Source: Bacteroidota bacterium | Lineage (GTDB): Bacteria; Bacteroidota; Bacteroidia; Chitinophagales; Chitinophagaceae | DNA length: 64,000 bases | Assembly: GCA_018267965.1 (NCBI GenBank) | Contig: JAFDXK010000001.1 | Location: 930,001-994,000, forward strand | Direction: 5' to 3' | Shown: positions 44,920 to 54,649 of the stretch, one piece after another | How positions within the stretch are numbered: the stretch's first letter is position 1 | Layout: each line of letters starts with the position of its first letter | Translations under genes and position numbers: made by a program | The notes under the pieces: model-generated | The model's database searches: none | The model's input: the letters and a program-made list of their open reading frames with translations, nothing else | What the model was told of the DNA's origin: nothing

Positions 44920-45609
44920 ATGCATCTGCACGAAGAAAAACATTTTAAAAGTTCTGACCTGATAACAGATATTGTTATCGGTATGTCAGATGGATTAACT
45001 GTACCATTTGCATTGGCAGCAGGGCTTAGTGGCGCTGTTGATAGTACAGCTATCATAGTTACAGCAGGACTTGCTGAAATTGCTGCAGGTTCTATAGCAA
45101 TGGGATTGGGTGGTTATTTGGCAGGCAAAACAGAAATAGACCATTATAATTCTGAATTAAAACGTGAATGGGAAGAGGTAGAGGTGGTGCCTGAAAAAGA
45201 AATGCAGGAAGTAAGAGATGTATTTGCTGAAATGGGACTGAGTACTCAATCTCAAAATATCATAGCTGAAGAACTGGCTAAAGACAAACAAAAATGGGTT
45301 GACTTCATGATGAAATATGAATTAGGGCTTGATAAACCCGACCCTAAAAGAGCACGTAACAGTGCATTCAATATTGGAGCATCTTATATAGTTGGCGGCC
45401 TCGTTCCTCTAATACCTTATTTCTTTGTTAGCCATCCAATCGACGGGCTGAAATTATCAGCTATCATTACTGTTATATGCTTGTTTATATTCGGGTATTT
45501 CAAAGCCAAGTTTACAGGGCAGCCAAAATTAACAGGAGCTATACGTGTAGCTATTATCGGCTCTGTTGCAGCCACAGCAGCATTCCTGATAGCAAGATTG
45601 TTCAGCTAA
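44920..45609 (+). CDS. VIT1/CCC1-family iron/manganese transporter
   Basis: 229 residues. It starts directly after the rocD stop. The N-terminal segment LITDIVIGMSDGLTVPFALAAGLSGA is the defining helix-turn of VIT/CCC1 proteins (D-G-L-x-V-P-F-A), followed by AEIAAGSIAMGLGGYLAGKTE, a charged cytoplasmic part (ELKREWEEVEVVPEKEMQEVRDVFAEMGL) with metal-binding acidic residues, and three C-terminal helices. The family moves Fe2+ or Mn2+ out of the cytoplasm. Its stop overlaps that of truA by four bases. Confidence 0.9.
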   Translation: MHLHEEKHFKSSDLITDIVIGMSDGLTVPFALAAGLSGAVDSTAIIVTAGLAEIAAGSIAMGLGGYLAGKTEIDHYNSELKREWEEVEVVPEKEMQEVRDVFAEMGLSTQSQNIIAEELAKDKQKWVDFMMKYELGLDKPDPKRARNSAFNIGASYIVGGLVPLIPYFFVSHPIDGLKLSAIITVICLFIFGYFKAKFTGQPKLTGAIRVAIIGSVAATAAFLIARLFS

Positions 45610-46370
45610 CGCTTGTCGGGTATTTCAATCAATGACCCTTCAGGGTAATTTATTTTTTCAAGGTATAACCCATGTCCTGCAACATCAAAAAATGCTTTGG
45701 TACAGTCTTTGGCTTCTATTACTTGCTTAAATTCACTTATACTCATATTTCCCCTTGCTACCTGCAGTTGTGTAGCTACAAGCCCCCTTACCATACCCCG
45801 CAAAAAGCGATTAGCCTCTACTATATATTGCAACTCTTCATCGGTGTCCTTCCAATAAGACAGCATGATAGTACAGTTAAAAGTGTGTGCTTGAGAATTG
45901 CGTTTACAAAAACTCTCAAAGTCGATATAGCCTTTTATGATCTCAGCTGTTTCATTTAATATTCCTTTATCAATCCTGAAAGGGTAGTAGAGGGCTTTAT
46001 TGTGCAGAAACGGGTTCTTTTTATGATATATCCTGTATCGGTATTGTCTGCTTATGGCATCAAAACGGGCATTCATGAATGGGTTCACACATTGATGTAC
46101 ACTCTTCAAACCAATAGTTTCGGGCAGTATCGCATTCATTTTATACTGAAAAGCAGGATGCAACGCCTCTTCAGTATCAAAATGGTAATAACTGCATAAG
46201 GCGTGAACCCCTTCATCAGTTCTGCTGGCTCCAAAGGTTTCAACAGGCGTACGCAATAAAGTAGATAATGCCTTATTCACAGCCAGTTGCACGGTAGGTA
46301 TATCTCCCTGCACCTGCGAGCCGTGAAAGGCAGTACCATCATACATTACTTCTAAAAAAAACCTTGCCAT
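45606..46370 (-). CDS. truA: tRNA pseudouridine synthase A
   Basis: 254 residues. The catalytic Asp is D52 in GASRTDEGVHAL, preceded by YDGTAFHGSQVQG. Later blocks are FDAISRQYRYRIYHKKNPFL and EANRFLRGMVRGLVATQLQVARG, all typical of TruA. It makes pseudouridine at positions 38-40 of many tRNAs. The gene stands alone and its stop overlaps that of the convergent transporter gene. Confidence 0.96.
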   Translation of the reverse strand: MARFFLEVMYDGTAFHGSQVQGDIPTVQLAVNKALSTLLRTPVETFGASRTDEGVHALCSYYHFDTEEALHPAFQYKMNAILPETIGLKSVHQCVNPFMNARFDAISRQYRYRIYHKKNPFLHNKALYYPFRIDKGILNETAEIIKGYIDFESFCKRNSQAHTFNCTIMLSYWKDTDEELQYIVEANRFLRGMVRGLVATQLQVARGNMSISEFKQVIEAKDCTKAFFDVAGHGLYLEKINYPEGSLIEIPDKR

Positions 46371-46448
46371 ATAATATAAGCACGCAATATTAGTTTATTT
46401 GCCGCAATAGTTTTTTAACAGGCCATTTATCTTTATTTTTCAGATTGA

Positions 46449-48356
46449 ATGTGCGGCATAACAGGTATAATAAGATTTAGGGATAAAATAAGTCCGGAAG
46501 TCATAAGCCGTATGAATACTGCTATACGCCACCGCGGGCTTGATGACGAAGGTTATATTTCCGTAGCAGATTCTAAAATATTTTCTTATTCAGGAAGGGA
46601 TAGTGTCAGAGAAGCCAGGAATGAGCATAGCGATATTCATACAGCTGCAGACAACAACATCTTTCTCGGTTTTCGCAGGTTATCAATCATTGACCTATCT
46701 TATAACGGGCATCAACCGATGTTATCGCCTGACAAGAAATTAGCCATTACATTCAATGGAGAAATCTACAACTATAAAGAACTAAGGCAAGAGCTACAAC
46801 TATCAGGCTATTCTTTTCAAACAGAATCAGATACAGAAGTCATACTGCAAGGGTACAGGCATTGGGGCAAAGAAGTGGTGCATAAGCTTAATGGTATGTT
46901 TGCTTTGGCTATTTATGATGTTGCTGCCAATAAAACATGGATTGTAAGAGATAGGGTAGGAATCAAACCTTTGTTTTATAGCCTGTCAAATGATGGAATA
47001 GTTTGGTCTTCCGAGATAAAAGCAATAATAAAAAGTAGATTGGTAAAGCCACAAATTAACTGGCAGGGATTATTCGCCAATTATCAATTACAAACCACAC
47101 CATCTCCGTATACATGTTTTGAAAACATCTTTTCTCTACAACCTGCACATTGGTTGGAGATAGACATTAATACTGCAAAAATTACTGAAAACAGGTATTG
47201 GGAAATTCCGGTCAATCAGTCTCCAATTAATATTACACAAGAAGAAGCTACTTCGTTTTTAGATAGTAAACTACAAAACATCATTACCAAACAACTGAGG
47301 TCTGATGTTCCTGTTACATCATTAATGAGCGGCGGCATAGATTCTACTACCATCACAGCAATATGTGCCAGAGAACATTCCGGCTTTAACTGCTATTCTT
47401 TAGGCTTTGATGGCAGTGGCAAGGGTATGGATGAGCTGCCACAGGCTATTGCAATGGCTAAGATGTTAGGCATCAAACAGCATGTGCATTACATCAAAGC
47501 AGAAGATGTAGTCAATGCATTAGATAATGATTTGCGTCATTTTGAGGAACCTTATGTGAACCTGGAGCCTGCAATTGCATCGTCGGCATACCTTCATAAT
47601 GAAGGCTACAAAGTAGTAATGAACGGGCTTGGTGCTGATGAAGTATTTGGTGGTTATAGCCATTATCTTGATTATATAAAATGGGAACAGCGTAGAAGGT
47701 TATCATTTTTAAAATACTTTGTTCCGGCAATTAATAACTACACTCAAAAGGTAAAAAACTACCTGGAGCTTGATACCAGCTTCAAATATTTCATCAATTG
47801 CAGAATGGGTTTACGTCCTTTTGAAATAAGGAACATCACCAAGAAGGGTTTCACACCAGTTGCAGACTTTTTGAATGAAAAAACAGTAAGTGCATTTATA
47901 CCAGAAGAGTTATTTTATTATGACTTAAAATATTACATAGGTTCTCATCACGTGTATCGTGATGATATGAGTGCCATGAAATATAGCCTTGAAGTACGCT
48001 ATCCATATTTAGACCATGAATTGATAGAGTGGGTTGCGACACTACCCATGCACATCAGGTATAATGCATCTATAACCAAGCCATTGCTGCGCAAGGTTGC
48101 AGAACGTTACATCACCAAAGAGAATATGACGATGCCTAAAAAAGGTTTTAATCTTCCGCTCAATACCTGGATGAAAGAATCTGATGCCATACAATCTTAC
48201 GCGAGACAGCAACTGAACAATCTTAAAAAAAGGGACATTTTTAATACCGCCATAATTGAAAAATGGTGGGCACTTCGTAATGAAGGAGTGTATTTTTCAA
48301 AACTATGGCAGTTGGTTACTACTGAGGTTTGGCTGAGTGAGTATATCGACGCTTAG
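46449..48356 (+). CDS. asnB: Asparagine synthase (glutamine-hydrolysing)
   Basis: 635 residues. It begins MCGITGI, giving the glutaminase nucleophile Cys2, and the glutaminase half contains FLGFRRLSIIDLS, TFNGEIYNYKELR and QTESDTEVILQGY. The synthetase half has the ATP pyrophosphatase loop SGGIDS (294-299). The family makes asparagine from aspartate, glutamine and ATP. Many long AsnB-like proteins in surface-polysaccharide clusters amidate sugars instead. The distance from other glycan genes argues for neither, so the substrate is open. Its stop overlaps that of the convergent DUF2157-like gene. Confidence 0.88.
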   Translation: MCGITGIIRFRDKISPEVISRMNTAIRHRGLDDEGYISVADSKIFSYSGRDSVREARNEHSDIHTAADNNIFLGFRRLSIIDLSYNGHQPMLSPDKKLAITFNGEIYNYKELRQELQLSGYSFQTESDTEVILQGYRHWGKEVVHKLNGMFALAIYDVAANKTWIVRDRVGIKPLFYSLSNDGIVWSSEIKAIIKSRLVKPQINWQGLFANYQLQTTPSPYTCFENIFSLQPAHWLEIDINTAKITENRYWEIPVNQSPINITQEEATSFLDSKLQNIITKQLRSDVPVTSLMSGGIDSTTITAICAREHSGFNCYSLGFDGSGKGMDELPQAIAMAKMLGIKQHVHYIKAEDVVNALDNDLRHFEEPYVNLEPAIASSAYLHNEGYKVVMNGLGADEVFGGYSHYLDYIKWEQRRRLSFLKYFVPAINNYTQKVKNYLELDTSFKYFINCRMGLRPFEIRNITKKGFTPVADFLNEKTVSAFIPEELFYYDLKYYIGSHHVYRDDMSAMKYSLEVRYPYLDHELIEWVATLPMHIRYNASITKPLLRKVAERYITKENMTMPKKGFNLPLNTWMKESDAIQSYARQQLNNLKKRDIFNTAIIEKWWALRNEGVYFSKLWQLVTTEVWLSEYIDA

Positions 48357-49375
48357 GCTCGTAACATCTTGCTTTTCCTTCTTTTTTCTATTCTCCATCC
48401 AACAAACCAGAAAGATAACGCCAGTATCAAAAAGAAGATACCTTTATTGGTACTGTTCCAGAAATATTCAAAATATCGGGTGTAAAGATTAAGCAACAAT
48501 GCAAATACAGCTATATCTCTTGTTGCCGCATCATTCTTTTTAATTCCTATGTAAAAGATTATAGAACTGATTATAGCAAAGATGATGGCATAAATGACAA
48601 CCTGGGTTTGTCTTACTTTCAGCCACTCATCCATGCTATTATAATTACCGAAAACAGACACTCCCCATAGTCCGGTAAGCAATATGACCAAACCACTGAT
48701 ATAGGTTATTCTTTGTGTGCTTTGTAATAATGGTATTTTACTTTGTAACGCTGATAAGAATATGATAATAACTCCAAATACAGAGAACCTCACTGGGTAA
48801 TTCATTCCGATAAATAGAAAATCTGTACTTAGTGATTCAGAAAATGTTCCATACCAACCCATAAAAGACAATATCGCTATCATCCACAAGGAGTTAGAAC
48901 GAAGCCATAAGGACAGTACAACAAACAATATTGTTAATACGGAAAGAAAGCCACTGTATTTGGCACCAAATCCAATCTCTTTGCAATAATAGACAACGGC
49001 TATCATTACCAGCAACGATGTTATAATGCTGTATACTTCAAATTGAATCGGGCTATATTGTGCCCTTCGCTTTTTGATAAACACAAAGCCAACTATCGAA
49101 AGCGCAGTAAACAAGATGGCGATAAACACATTGCTAACCGAAAAGTACACCCTGAGCTTCTCTAAAAACTTATCATCTATGAATATCGCTGCAAATGCCA
49201 ATAAGCCACATGACAATGCTATGAAAAAGAAGTAGTTGGATATTATGCTTCCGGATTTCTGATGTTCGATACTGTTTTTTAATTCATGAGATTGAGCATC
49301 CGATATCTTTCCGGTTTTTCGCCATTCATCAATAGCATTATTCAGAACATCAAAATCTTTCTTATTGACCTGCAT
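48353..49375 (-). CDS. DUF2157-like polytopic membrane protein
   Basis: 340 residues. The first 40 are soluble and charged (VNKKDFDVLNNAIDEWRKTGKISDAQSHELKNSI), the typical head of DUF2157 proteins, then about nine membrane helices and a basic C-terminal end (RIEKRRKSKM). Function unknown. Between its start and the TonB receptor stop lies a hairpin. Confidence 0.75.
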   Translation of the reverse strand: MQVNKKDFDVLNNAIDEWRKTGKISDAQSHELKNSIEHQKSGSIISNYFFFIALSCGLLAFAAIFIDDKFLEKLRVYFSVSNVFIAILFTALSIVGFVFIKKRRAQYSPIQFEVYSIITSLLVMIAVVYYCKEIGFGAKYSGFLSVLTILFVVLSLWLRSNSLWMIAILSFMGWYGTFSESLSTDFLFIGMNYPVRFSVFGVIIIFLSALQSKIPLLQSTQRITYISGLVILLTGLWGVSVFGNYNSMDEWLKVRQTQVVIYAIIFAIISSIIFYIGIKKNDAATRDIAVFALLLNLYTRYFEYFWNSTNKGIFFLILALSFWFVGWRIEKRRKSKMLRA

Positions 49376-49392
49376 ATTGTTATCTAAGTTAC

Positions 49393-49423
49393 CAAAAAAA
49401 TAAGCGCCCTAAAAAAGGCGCTT
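49393..49423 (-). terminator. Minus-strand terminator downstream of the TonB receptor gene
   Basis: AAGCGCC (49402-49408) pairs with GGCGCTT (49417-49423). On the minus strand it is followed by a T run. It lies about 190 bases after the TonB receptor stop and just before the DUF2157-like start. Confidence 0.6.
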
Positions 49424-49609
49424 CTGTTACATATAGAGGATAAGAGAGAACTTTGTTATGTGTTTTTTTGGTGACAATCTAATTATCAGGACAGTAAATA
49501 TAATATAATTATTTTGACACTATATCAAATTATGATTATCATATCCAAACTAAAAAATAAGCACTATGCAAAACTGCGTTCTATTTATTTATATGAGGTT
49601 AATTTAGAA

Positions 49610-51973
49610 TTAAAATTTGAAGTTATAAGTGATACTCGGTAGTATCGGGAATATAGATACCTGCATCACCTTAGCTTGCACTCCGGTATTAACACTGCCC
49701 TTTGTATCTACGTACAGAAAATATGGGTTTTGCCTGCTATAAACATTGTAAATAGAGAATGCCCAGCTGCTTTCCCATTTGCGGGGCTTCTTATGTTTAG
49801 GTTTATATATAGCAGATAAATCAAGACGGTGATATGCAAAAAGCCTGTAATCGTTCAATTTGCTGTATTGAGGAACTATATTGTTGTCGATGATATAGTA
49901 GTTAGTAGGTAATGTAATGGCATTGCCCGAACCATATACAAACACTGTAGAAAGTGTCCATTTTTTAGATATTTCATAACTGCCCACTATAGATATATCA
50001 TGCCTGCGGTCATACTTTGCAGGGAAACGGTCACCATTATTCAGATCTTTGAATGTGCGATAGGTCCACGCAAGAGTATAGCCTATCCATCCTGTGAATT
50101 TTCCTTTTGTTTTATTGATAAAGAACTCAGAGCCATAAGCTTCTCCTTTACCAAATACAAAATCAAGTTCAGGGTCTTTCAATGTAGATGGTATATAGCC
50201 TTCTCTATATTCCACCTGGTTGCGCATATCTTTATAATATACCTCCACAGATGTTTCCAGCTTATTATCAAAGAAGTTTTTGAAATATCCTAATGAGTAC
50301 TGCCATGCTAATTGTGGTTTAACAATAAAAGTGCTTGGAACCCATAAATCTGTAGGTAGTGTGCTGCCATTATTGCTTACGAGGTGTATGTATTGATAAG
50401 CCCTTGCAACACTGGCTTTAATAGAAGAACTTTCTGTCAATTCAAAACGCAGATTTAATCTTGGTTCTAATCCGCCATAAGTTTTTACTCCTTGTCCTTT
50501 GCCAAATACAGTACTGTCAGTTTTGTGGTCATTAGCATCAAAAGTATAGTTGGTGTATGGGCCTAACTGTTGAAATAAAGAATATCGTACGCCTGCATTT
50601 ATGCGCAACCAGTTAAATGGCTCAAAATCATCCATCACATAAGCAGCTGCCTCATTAGCATATTTAATCAGTGCATTATTAGGTTTCAGTTCTGTCTCGC
50701 CTGATTTACCCGAAATTTGATTAGGTATGAATGTATGATATGTGTATGCTAATCCGGCTTTTATTTTATGGTTGAAGGCAGTATAATAGTCTAAGTCAAC
50801 TTTGCCATTCCAATCTCTAACACCTGAAGATAATTTAAACTCAAAATCATTCTGTCCGGCAGCAAAGGCAAATTTATAATCGTTGTATACAGCAGTGGTG
50901 TTAAGGAATAATTTGTTGTTGAATAAGTGGTTCCAGCGTAGGGTAGCAGTAGTATTACCCCAGGGTATTTCTGCATTAAAGCTTCCGCTTCCACTTTTGA
51001 ACTTAAATTTATCCTGTCCAAAATAACCACTCAGGTATACACGGTCTTTCTCGGTAATTTTATAATTGGCTTTCAAGTTAGCGTCATAAAAATGGTATCC
51101 AGAACCCGATAGGGAGCCGGAAGCAAAAGGCTTAATCAGCACATCAACATAAGTACGACGGCCTGAAATGATAAATGAGCCTTTATCTTTTTTTATTGGC
51201 CCTTCAAGTGTCAATCTTGATGCGATTAGGCCAATACCGCCTTCTGCATGGTATCCCTTCATATTTCCTTCTTTCATCGATACATCAACAACAGACGACA
51301 AACGTCCGCCATAGTTAGCAGGCATACCACCTTTAATAAGTGTAACATTTTTGATAGCATCTGTATTAAACACAGAAAAGAAACCAAATAAGTGCCCGGT
51401 ATTATACACCACAGCATCATCTAATAATATAAGGTTTTGATCAGGGCCGCCGCCACGCACATAAAACCCTGAATTACCTTCACCCGCGGACTGCACACCC
51501 GGCATTAATTGTAAAGCTTTAAGAATATCCGTCTCACCAAATATTACAGGCAGGGTTTTTATTTTCTCGGCAGACAAGCTAATAGTACCCATTTCAGTTC
51601 CCTTCACATGTTCGTCTCTCCTTGTATCTTTTACTTCAACATCTTTCATTGTTGTGGTGCTTTGCATCTCAGCATCAAACTTCATATCTGCTACGATATT
51701 TAACACCTCCGTTCTTGTAGCAAAACCAACATAAGAATAGATAACGGTATAATTACCCGGAGCAAGAGATACAGAGTAGAAACCATAAGTATTTGCTTCT
51801 GTTCCTAATGCCAATTCCTTTACGTATACCGTAGCGCCAATCAAAGCCTCACTGCCTTTAGCATCTCTCACATAACCGCTAAGAGTAACTTTCTTTTGTG
51901 CAAACACATTTAACGATAGAATTGTAAAAACTGATAATAATAGAAATCTCGTGGCCTTATTTACTACTTGCAT
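49610..51973 (-). CDS. TonB-dependent outer-membrane receptor with carboxypeptidase-regulatory-like domain
   Basis: 787 residues. Signal peptide (ending NVFAQ), then a CarboxypepD_reg-like domain (VTLSGYVRDAKGSEALIGATVYVKE...YGFYSVSLAPGNYTVIYSYVGF), a plug (TLPVIFGETDILKALQLMPGVQSAGEGNSGFYVRGGGPDQNLILLDD) and a C-terminal beta-barrel ending in an aromatic (ITYNFKF). It is not a SusC: no long SusC-specific signature and no SusD next to it. It imports a ligand that cannot be named here. The lipoprotein gene 24 bases upstream is likely in the same operon. Confidence 0.92.
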   Translation of the reverse strand: MQVVNKATRFLLLSVFTILSLNVFAQKKVTLSGYVRDAKGSEALIGATVYVKELALGTEANTYGFYSVSLAPGNYTVIYSYVGFATRTEVLNIVADMKFDAEMQSTTTMKDVEVKDTRRDEHVKGTEMGTISLSAEKIKTLPVIFGETDILKALQLMPGVQSAGEGNSGFYVRGGGPDQNLILLDDAVVYNTGHLFGFFSVFNTDAIKNVTLIKGGMPANYGGRLSSVVDVSMKEGNMKGYHAEGGIGLIASRLTLEGPIKKDKGSFIISGRRTYVDVLIKPFASGSLSGSGYHFYDANLKANYKITEKDRVYLSGYFGQDKFKFKSGSGSFNAEIPWGNTTATLRWNHLFNNKLFLNTTAVYNDYKFAFAAGQNDFEFKLSSGVRDWNGKVDLDYYTAFNHKIKAGLAYTYHTFIPNQISGKSGETELKPNNALIKYANEAAAYVMDDFEPFNWLRINAGVRYSLFQQLGPYTNYTFDANDHKTDSTVFGKGQGVKTYGGLEPRLNLRFELTESSSIKASVARAYQYIHLVSNNGSTLPTDLWVPSTFIVKPQLAWQYSLGYFKNFFDNKLETSVEVYYKDMRNQVEYREGYIPSTLKDPELDFVFGKGEAYGSEFFINKTKGKFTGWIGYTLAWTYRTFKDLNNGDRFPAKYDRRHDISIVGSYEISKKWTLSTVFVYGSGNAITLPTNYYIIDNNIVPQYSKLNDYRLFAYHRLDLSAIYKPKHKKPRKWESSWAFSIYNVYSRQNPYFLYVDTKGSVNTGVQAKVMQVSIFPILPSITYNFKF

Positions 51974-51997
51974 GAGTTATGGTTAATGAATTATTGT

Positions 51998-52582
51998 TTA
52001 GAGGGAGTCAGTGATTTCACCGCATTCCAACATTTTTTTACCAAAGTATGGGTTCTTAATTTCTGTTTCGTTGCTCAGCCAATAAGCACCTTTATCATTA
52101 AAGGCCATAGGACAAAACTGATGATAAACGCCTGCATTTTTTAAGCCCGCTACTTTTAAGATTTTGTAAATAGCTGCAGATACTTTATCGAAATGTATAC
52201 GGTTCACTTCACAAGTCTCATCTTTAGTATTTAATATTAGTTGATTATTGTTGATAAGGGTATCGAAATAGGGTTGTATTAATTTGTATTGAGTTGAATC
52301 CCTCTTTAAGGTATTGATAGCTGAAGCAGCTTCTTTTTGTAAGGCTGAGCTTTTTGTGCGTACATCAGTAGAATTGGTAGCAACAAATGCATTTTTTAGC
52401 TCATAATAAGCATCCAACAAGGATAATAATTGCTGTGTACCCTCAGAATCTAAATTACTGGCTGTCACCTTAGGATGTAAACCCTCTACTTCTGTATCAT
52501 GTACATTGTATGGTTTCGCCGGATTGCCACACCCATATACAAATAGTAACAGGATAGCCGGGAAACACAGTTGTCTGCTCAT
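51998..52582 (-). CDS. DUF3347 lipoprotein
   Basis: 194 residues with lipobox VYGCG. The mature part has LLSLLDAYYELKNAFVATNSTDVRTKSSALQKEAASAI, INNNQLILNTKDETCEVNRIHFDKVSAAIYKILK and VYHQFCPMAFNDKGAYWLSNETEIKNPYFGKKMLECGEI. The end, with CPMAF and M-C residues, is the DUF3347 pattern, which occurs alone or fused to copper-related efflux proteins. The Cys/Met residues may bind a metal such as copper; that link is from family knowledge. It precedes the TonB receptor, suggesting the receptor handles a metal or related ligand. Confidence 0.85.
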   Translation of the reverse strand: MSRQLCFPAILLLFVYGCGNPAKPYNVHDTEVEGLHPKVTASNLDSEGTQQLLSLLDAYYELKNAFVATNSTDVRTKSSALQKEAASAINTLKRDSTQYKLIQPYFDTLINNNQLILNTKDETCEVNRIHFDKVSAAIYKILKVAGLKNAGVYHQFCPMAFNDKGAYWLSNETEIKNPYFGKKMLECGEITDSL

Positions 52583-52599
52583 TTTATTTAAAATCTATG

Positions 52600-52607
52600 C
52601 AAAAATA
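52600..52607 (-). promoter_or_regulatory. -7 element of the DUF3347-TonB operon
   Basis: On the minus strand TATTTTTG matches TAnnTTTG, 17 bases before the DUF3347 start. The ABC-F promoter element faces the other way 31 bases away. Confidence 0.5.
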
Positions 52608-52638
52608 CAAGATGCTTTAATGCTAACCGTTAGCTTCG

Positions 52639-52646
52639 TAAATTTG
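52639..52646 (+). promoter_or_regulatory. -7 element of the ABC-F gene
   Basis: TAAATTTG matches TAnnTTTG and ends eight bases before the ABC-F ATG at 52655, predicting a leader of very few bases. Confidence 0.5.
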
Positions 52647-52654
52647 CCACGATT

Positions 52655-54592
52655 ATGTTAGTTGCATTACAAAATATTTCATTTCATTTCGGTTCAAGGG
52701 TAATATTAGAAGACGCCAGTTGGCAAATTAACGTCGGTGAACGTATAGGATTAGTAGGTAGTAACGGTGCAGGTAAGTCTACCATTTTAAGGCTTATTAT
52801 GCGTGAATACACACCAGATGCCGGAACTATCAGTAAACCCAAAGACGTCTCTATAGGATTTTTTAACCAGGACTTGTTGAGCTTTTCTACAGATAATAGT
52901 ATTTTATCTGTAGCCATGCAGGCATTCGAAAAAGCCCACGAAATAGAAAAGGAGCTTGAAAGACTGACCAAGGCATTGGAATCTAACCCTAATGATGAAA
53001 AGTTATTAGATGATTACAGCCATACATTGCACGACTTTGAAGTGGCAGGTGGGTATGAAATGGAGCATCGCAGTGCAGAAGTTTTAGAAGGGCTGGGTTT
53101 CACGACTGCAGATTTAAAACGTCCATACAACGAATTCAGCGGTGGATGGAGAATGAGGGTATTATTGGCTAAAATGATGCTGCAAGCTCCTGATTTGCTT
53201 ATGCTGGATGAACCTACCAACCACCTTGACCTCCCTTCAATCGAATGGTTGGAGCGTTACCTTATCGGATATCCGGGTAGCGTGGTGATTGTATCGCACG
53301 ATAGGTATTTTCTCGATAGGATGGTAACCAAGATAGTTGAGGTATGGCAGCAAGACTTACACCAATACAGCGGCAACTACACATTCTATCAGAAAGAGAA
53401 AGCTGAGCGAATGGAATTGCAACAGCGGGCTTTTGAAAACCAACAAGACTATATACGCCAGCAGGAAAGGTTTATTGAACGCTTTAAGGCAAAAGCCAGC
53501 AAGGCAGCTCAGGCTCAGAGTGCGATGAAGAAGTTGGATAAACTGGAACGTATAGAATCACCAGATGGTACTATGCCGGTAATGAACATCAATTTTGATG
53601 TGGCTGTACAACCCGGTAAAATCATATCTACACTTAAAAATATTACAAAACGATTCGGCGATTTAACAATTATCGAAAATGCAGACGCAGAGATATTGCG
53701 TGGTGATAAAATAGCATTGATAGGCGCTAATGGTAAGGGTAAATCTACATTACTGCGAATAATAGCCGGAAAGGAAAAATTTGATGGTGAGCGAAAAGAA
53801 GGGCACAATGTTGAAGAAAGCTTTTATGCCCAACACCAGTTAGAGTCATTAGACATAGAAAAAGAAATACTTGATGAGTTAAAGTTTGCAGGTACTGGTA
53901 AAACTGAATTAGAACTTCGGCAGTTATTGGGTTGTTTCCTTTTTAGCGGAGATGATGTATTTAAAAAGATAAAAGTATTGTCCGGTGGTGAAAAGGCTAG
54001 GGTAGCATTGGCTAAAACAATAGCTATGAAAGGTAATTTCCTGATGCTGGATGAACCTACCAACCACCTTGATATGCAATCGGTAGAAATGCTGATTGAT
54101 GCATTGAACAAATATGAAGGCACACTCATACTTGTTTCTCACGATCGTTATTTTATTAGCCGTATCGCAAATAAAATATGGTGGATAGAAGACCAAAAAA
54201 TAAAAGAATTTGAAGGTAGTTATGATGAGTGGGGTGTATTCTTACAGGATAGGGAGAAGCGAATGAAAAAGTCTGAACCTGTTATTGAAAAGAAGGAAGA
54301 AAAACCCGTTGCTGAGAAAAAAATAGATTCAAATGAATTGAAAAACCTTCAGAAAGAACATCAAAAACAGCAAAAGGCTTTTGAAAAGCTGGAGGAGCAA
54401 ATCAGTAAACTGAACGAAGAAAAAGCTAAGCTTGAAGCCCAGTTGGGAGACCCTGCTTTTTATTCTGATAAGGAAAAATTCAGGAAAGTCGATGACGAAT
54501 ACCGCCAATTAAGTGTCAAATTAGAGACAATTAGCAAGGAGTATGATAAAGCCTTTGAGCAATTAATGGAGTTGGAAGAAAAATTGGGATAG
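52655..54592 (+). CDS. ABC-F family ATPase
   Basis: 645 residues with two ATP-binding cassettes and no membrane segment. Cassette 1: Walker A GSNGAGKS (35-42), signature FSGGWRMRV, Walker B LLMLDEPTNHLDLPS. Cassette 2: Walker A GANGKGKS (about 353), signature LSGGEKARV, Walker B FLMLDEPTNHLDMQS. A linker follows the first cassette, and a coiled-coil C-terminal tail (about 560-645: KNLQKEHQKQQKAFEKLEEQI...) follows the second. This is like Uup and other ABC-F proteins that act on ribosomes. Some ABC-F proteins protect ribosomes from antibiotics, but nothing here identifies that class. Confidence 0.92.
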   Translation: MLVALQNISFHFGSRVILEDASWQINVGERIGLVGSNGAGKSTILRLIMREYTPDAGTISKPKDVSIGFFNQDLLSFSTDNSILSVAMQAFEKAHEIEKELERLTKALESNPNDEKLLDDYSHTLHDFEVAGGYEMEHRSAEVLEGLGFTTADLKRPYNEFSGGWRMRVLLAKMMLQAPDLLMLDEPTNHLDLPSIEWLERYLIGYPGSVVIVSHDRYFLDRMVTKIVEVWQQDLHQYSGNYTFYQKEKAERMELQQRAFENQQDYIRQQERFIERFKAKASKAAQAQSAMKKLDKLERIESPDGTMPVMNINFDVAVQPGKIISTLKNITKRFGDLTIIENADAEILRGDKIALIGANGKGKSTLLRIIAGKEKFDGERKEGHNVEESFYAQHQLESLDIEKEILDELKFAGTGKTELELRQLLGCFLFSGDDVFKKIKVLSGGEKARVALAKTIAMKGNFLMLDEPTNHLDMQSVEMLIDALNKYEGTLILVSHDRYFISRIANKIWWIEDQKIKEFEGSYDEWGVFLQDREKRMKKSEPVIEKKEEKPVAEKKIDSNELKNLQKEHQKQQKAFEKLEEQISKLNEEKAKLEAQLGDPAFYSDKEKFRKVDDEYRQLSVKLETISKEYDKAFEQLMELEEKLG

Positions 54593-54649
54593 TACTATTG
54601 ACATTGGATTTATATTTGTTTAATTTTATATTAATAAAATGATTATCCA

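Noticed and set aside
46449-48356. Firm assignment as a sugar amidotransferase
   Set aside because: The sequence has full asparagine synthetase motifs and no sugar genes adjoin it; either role is possible, so the family name is kept.
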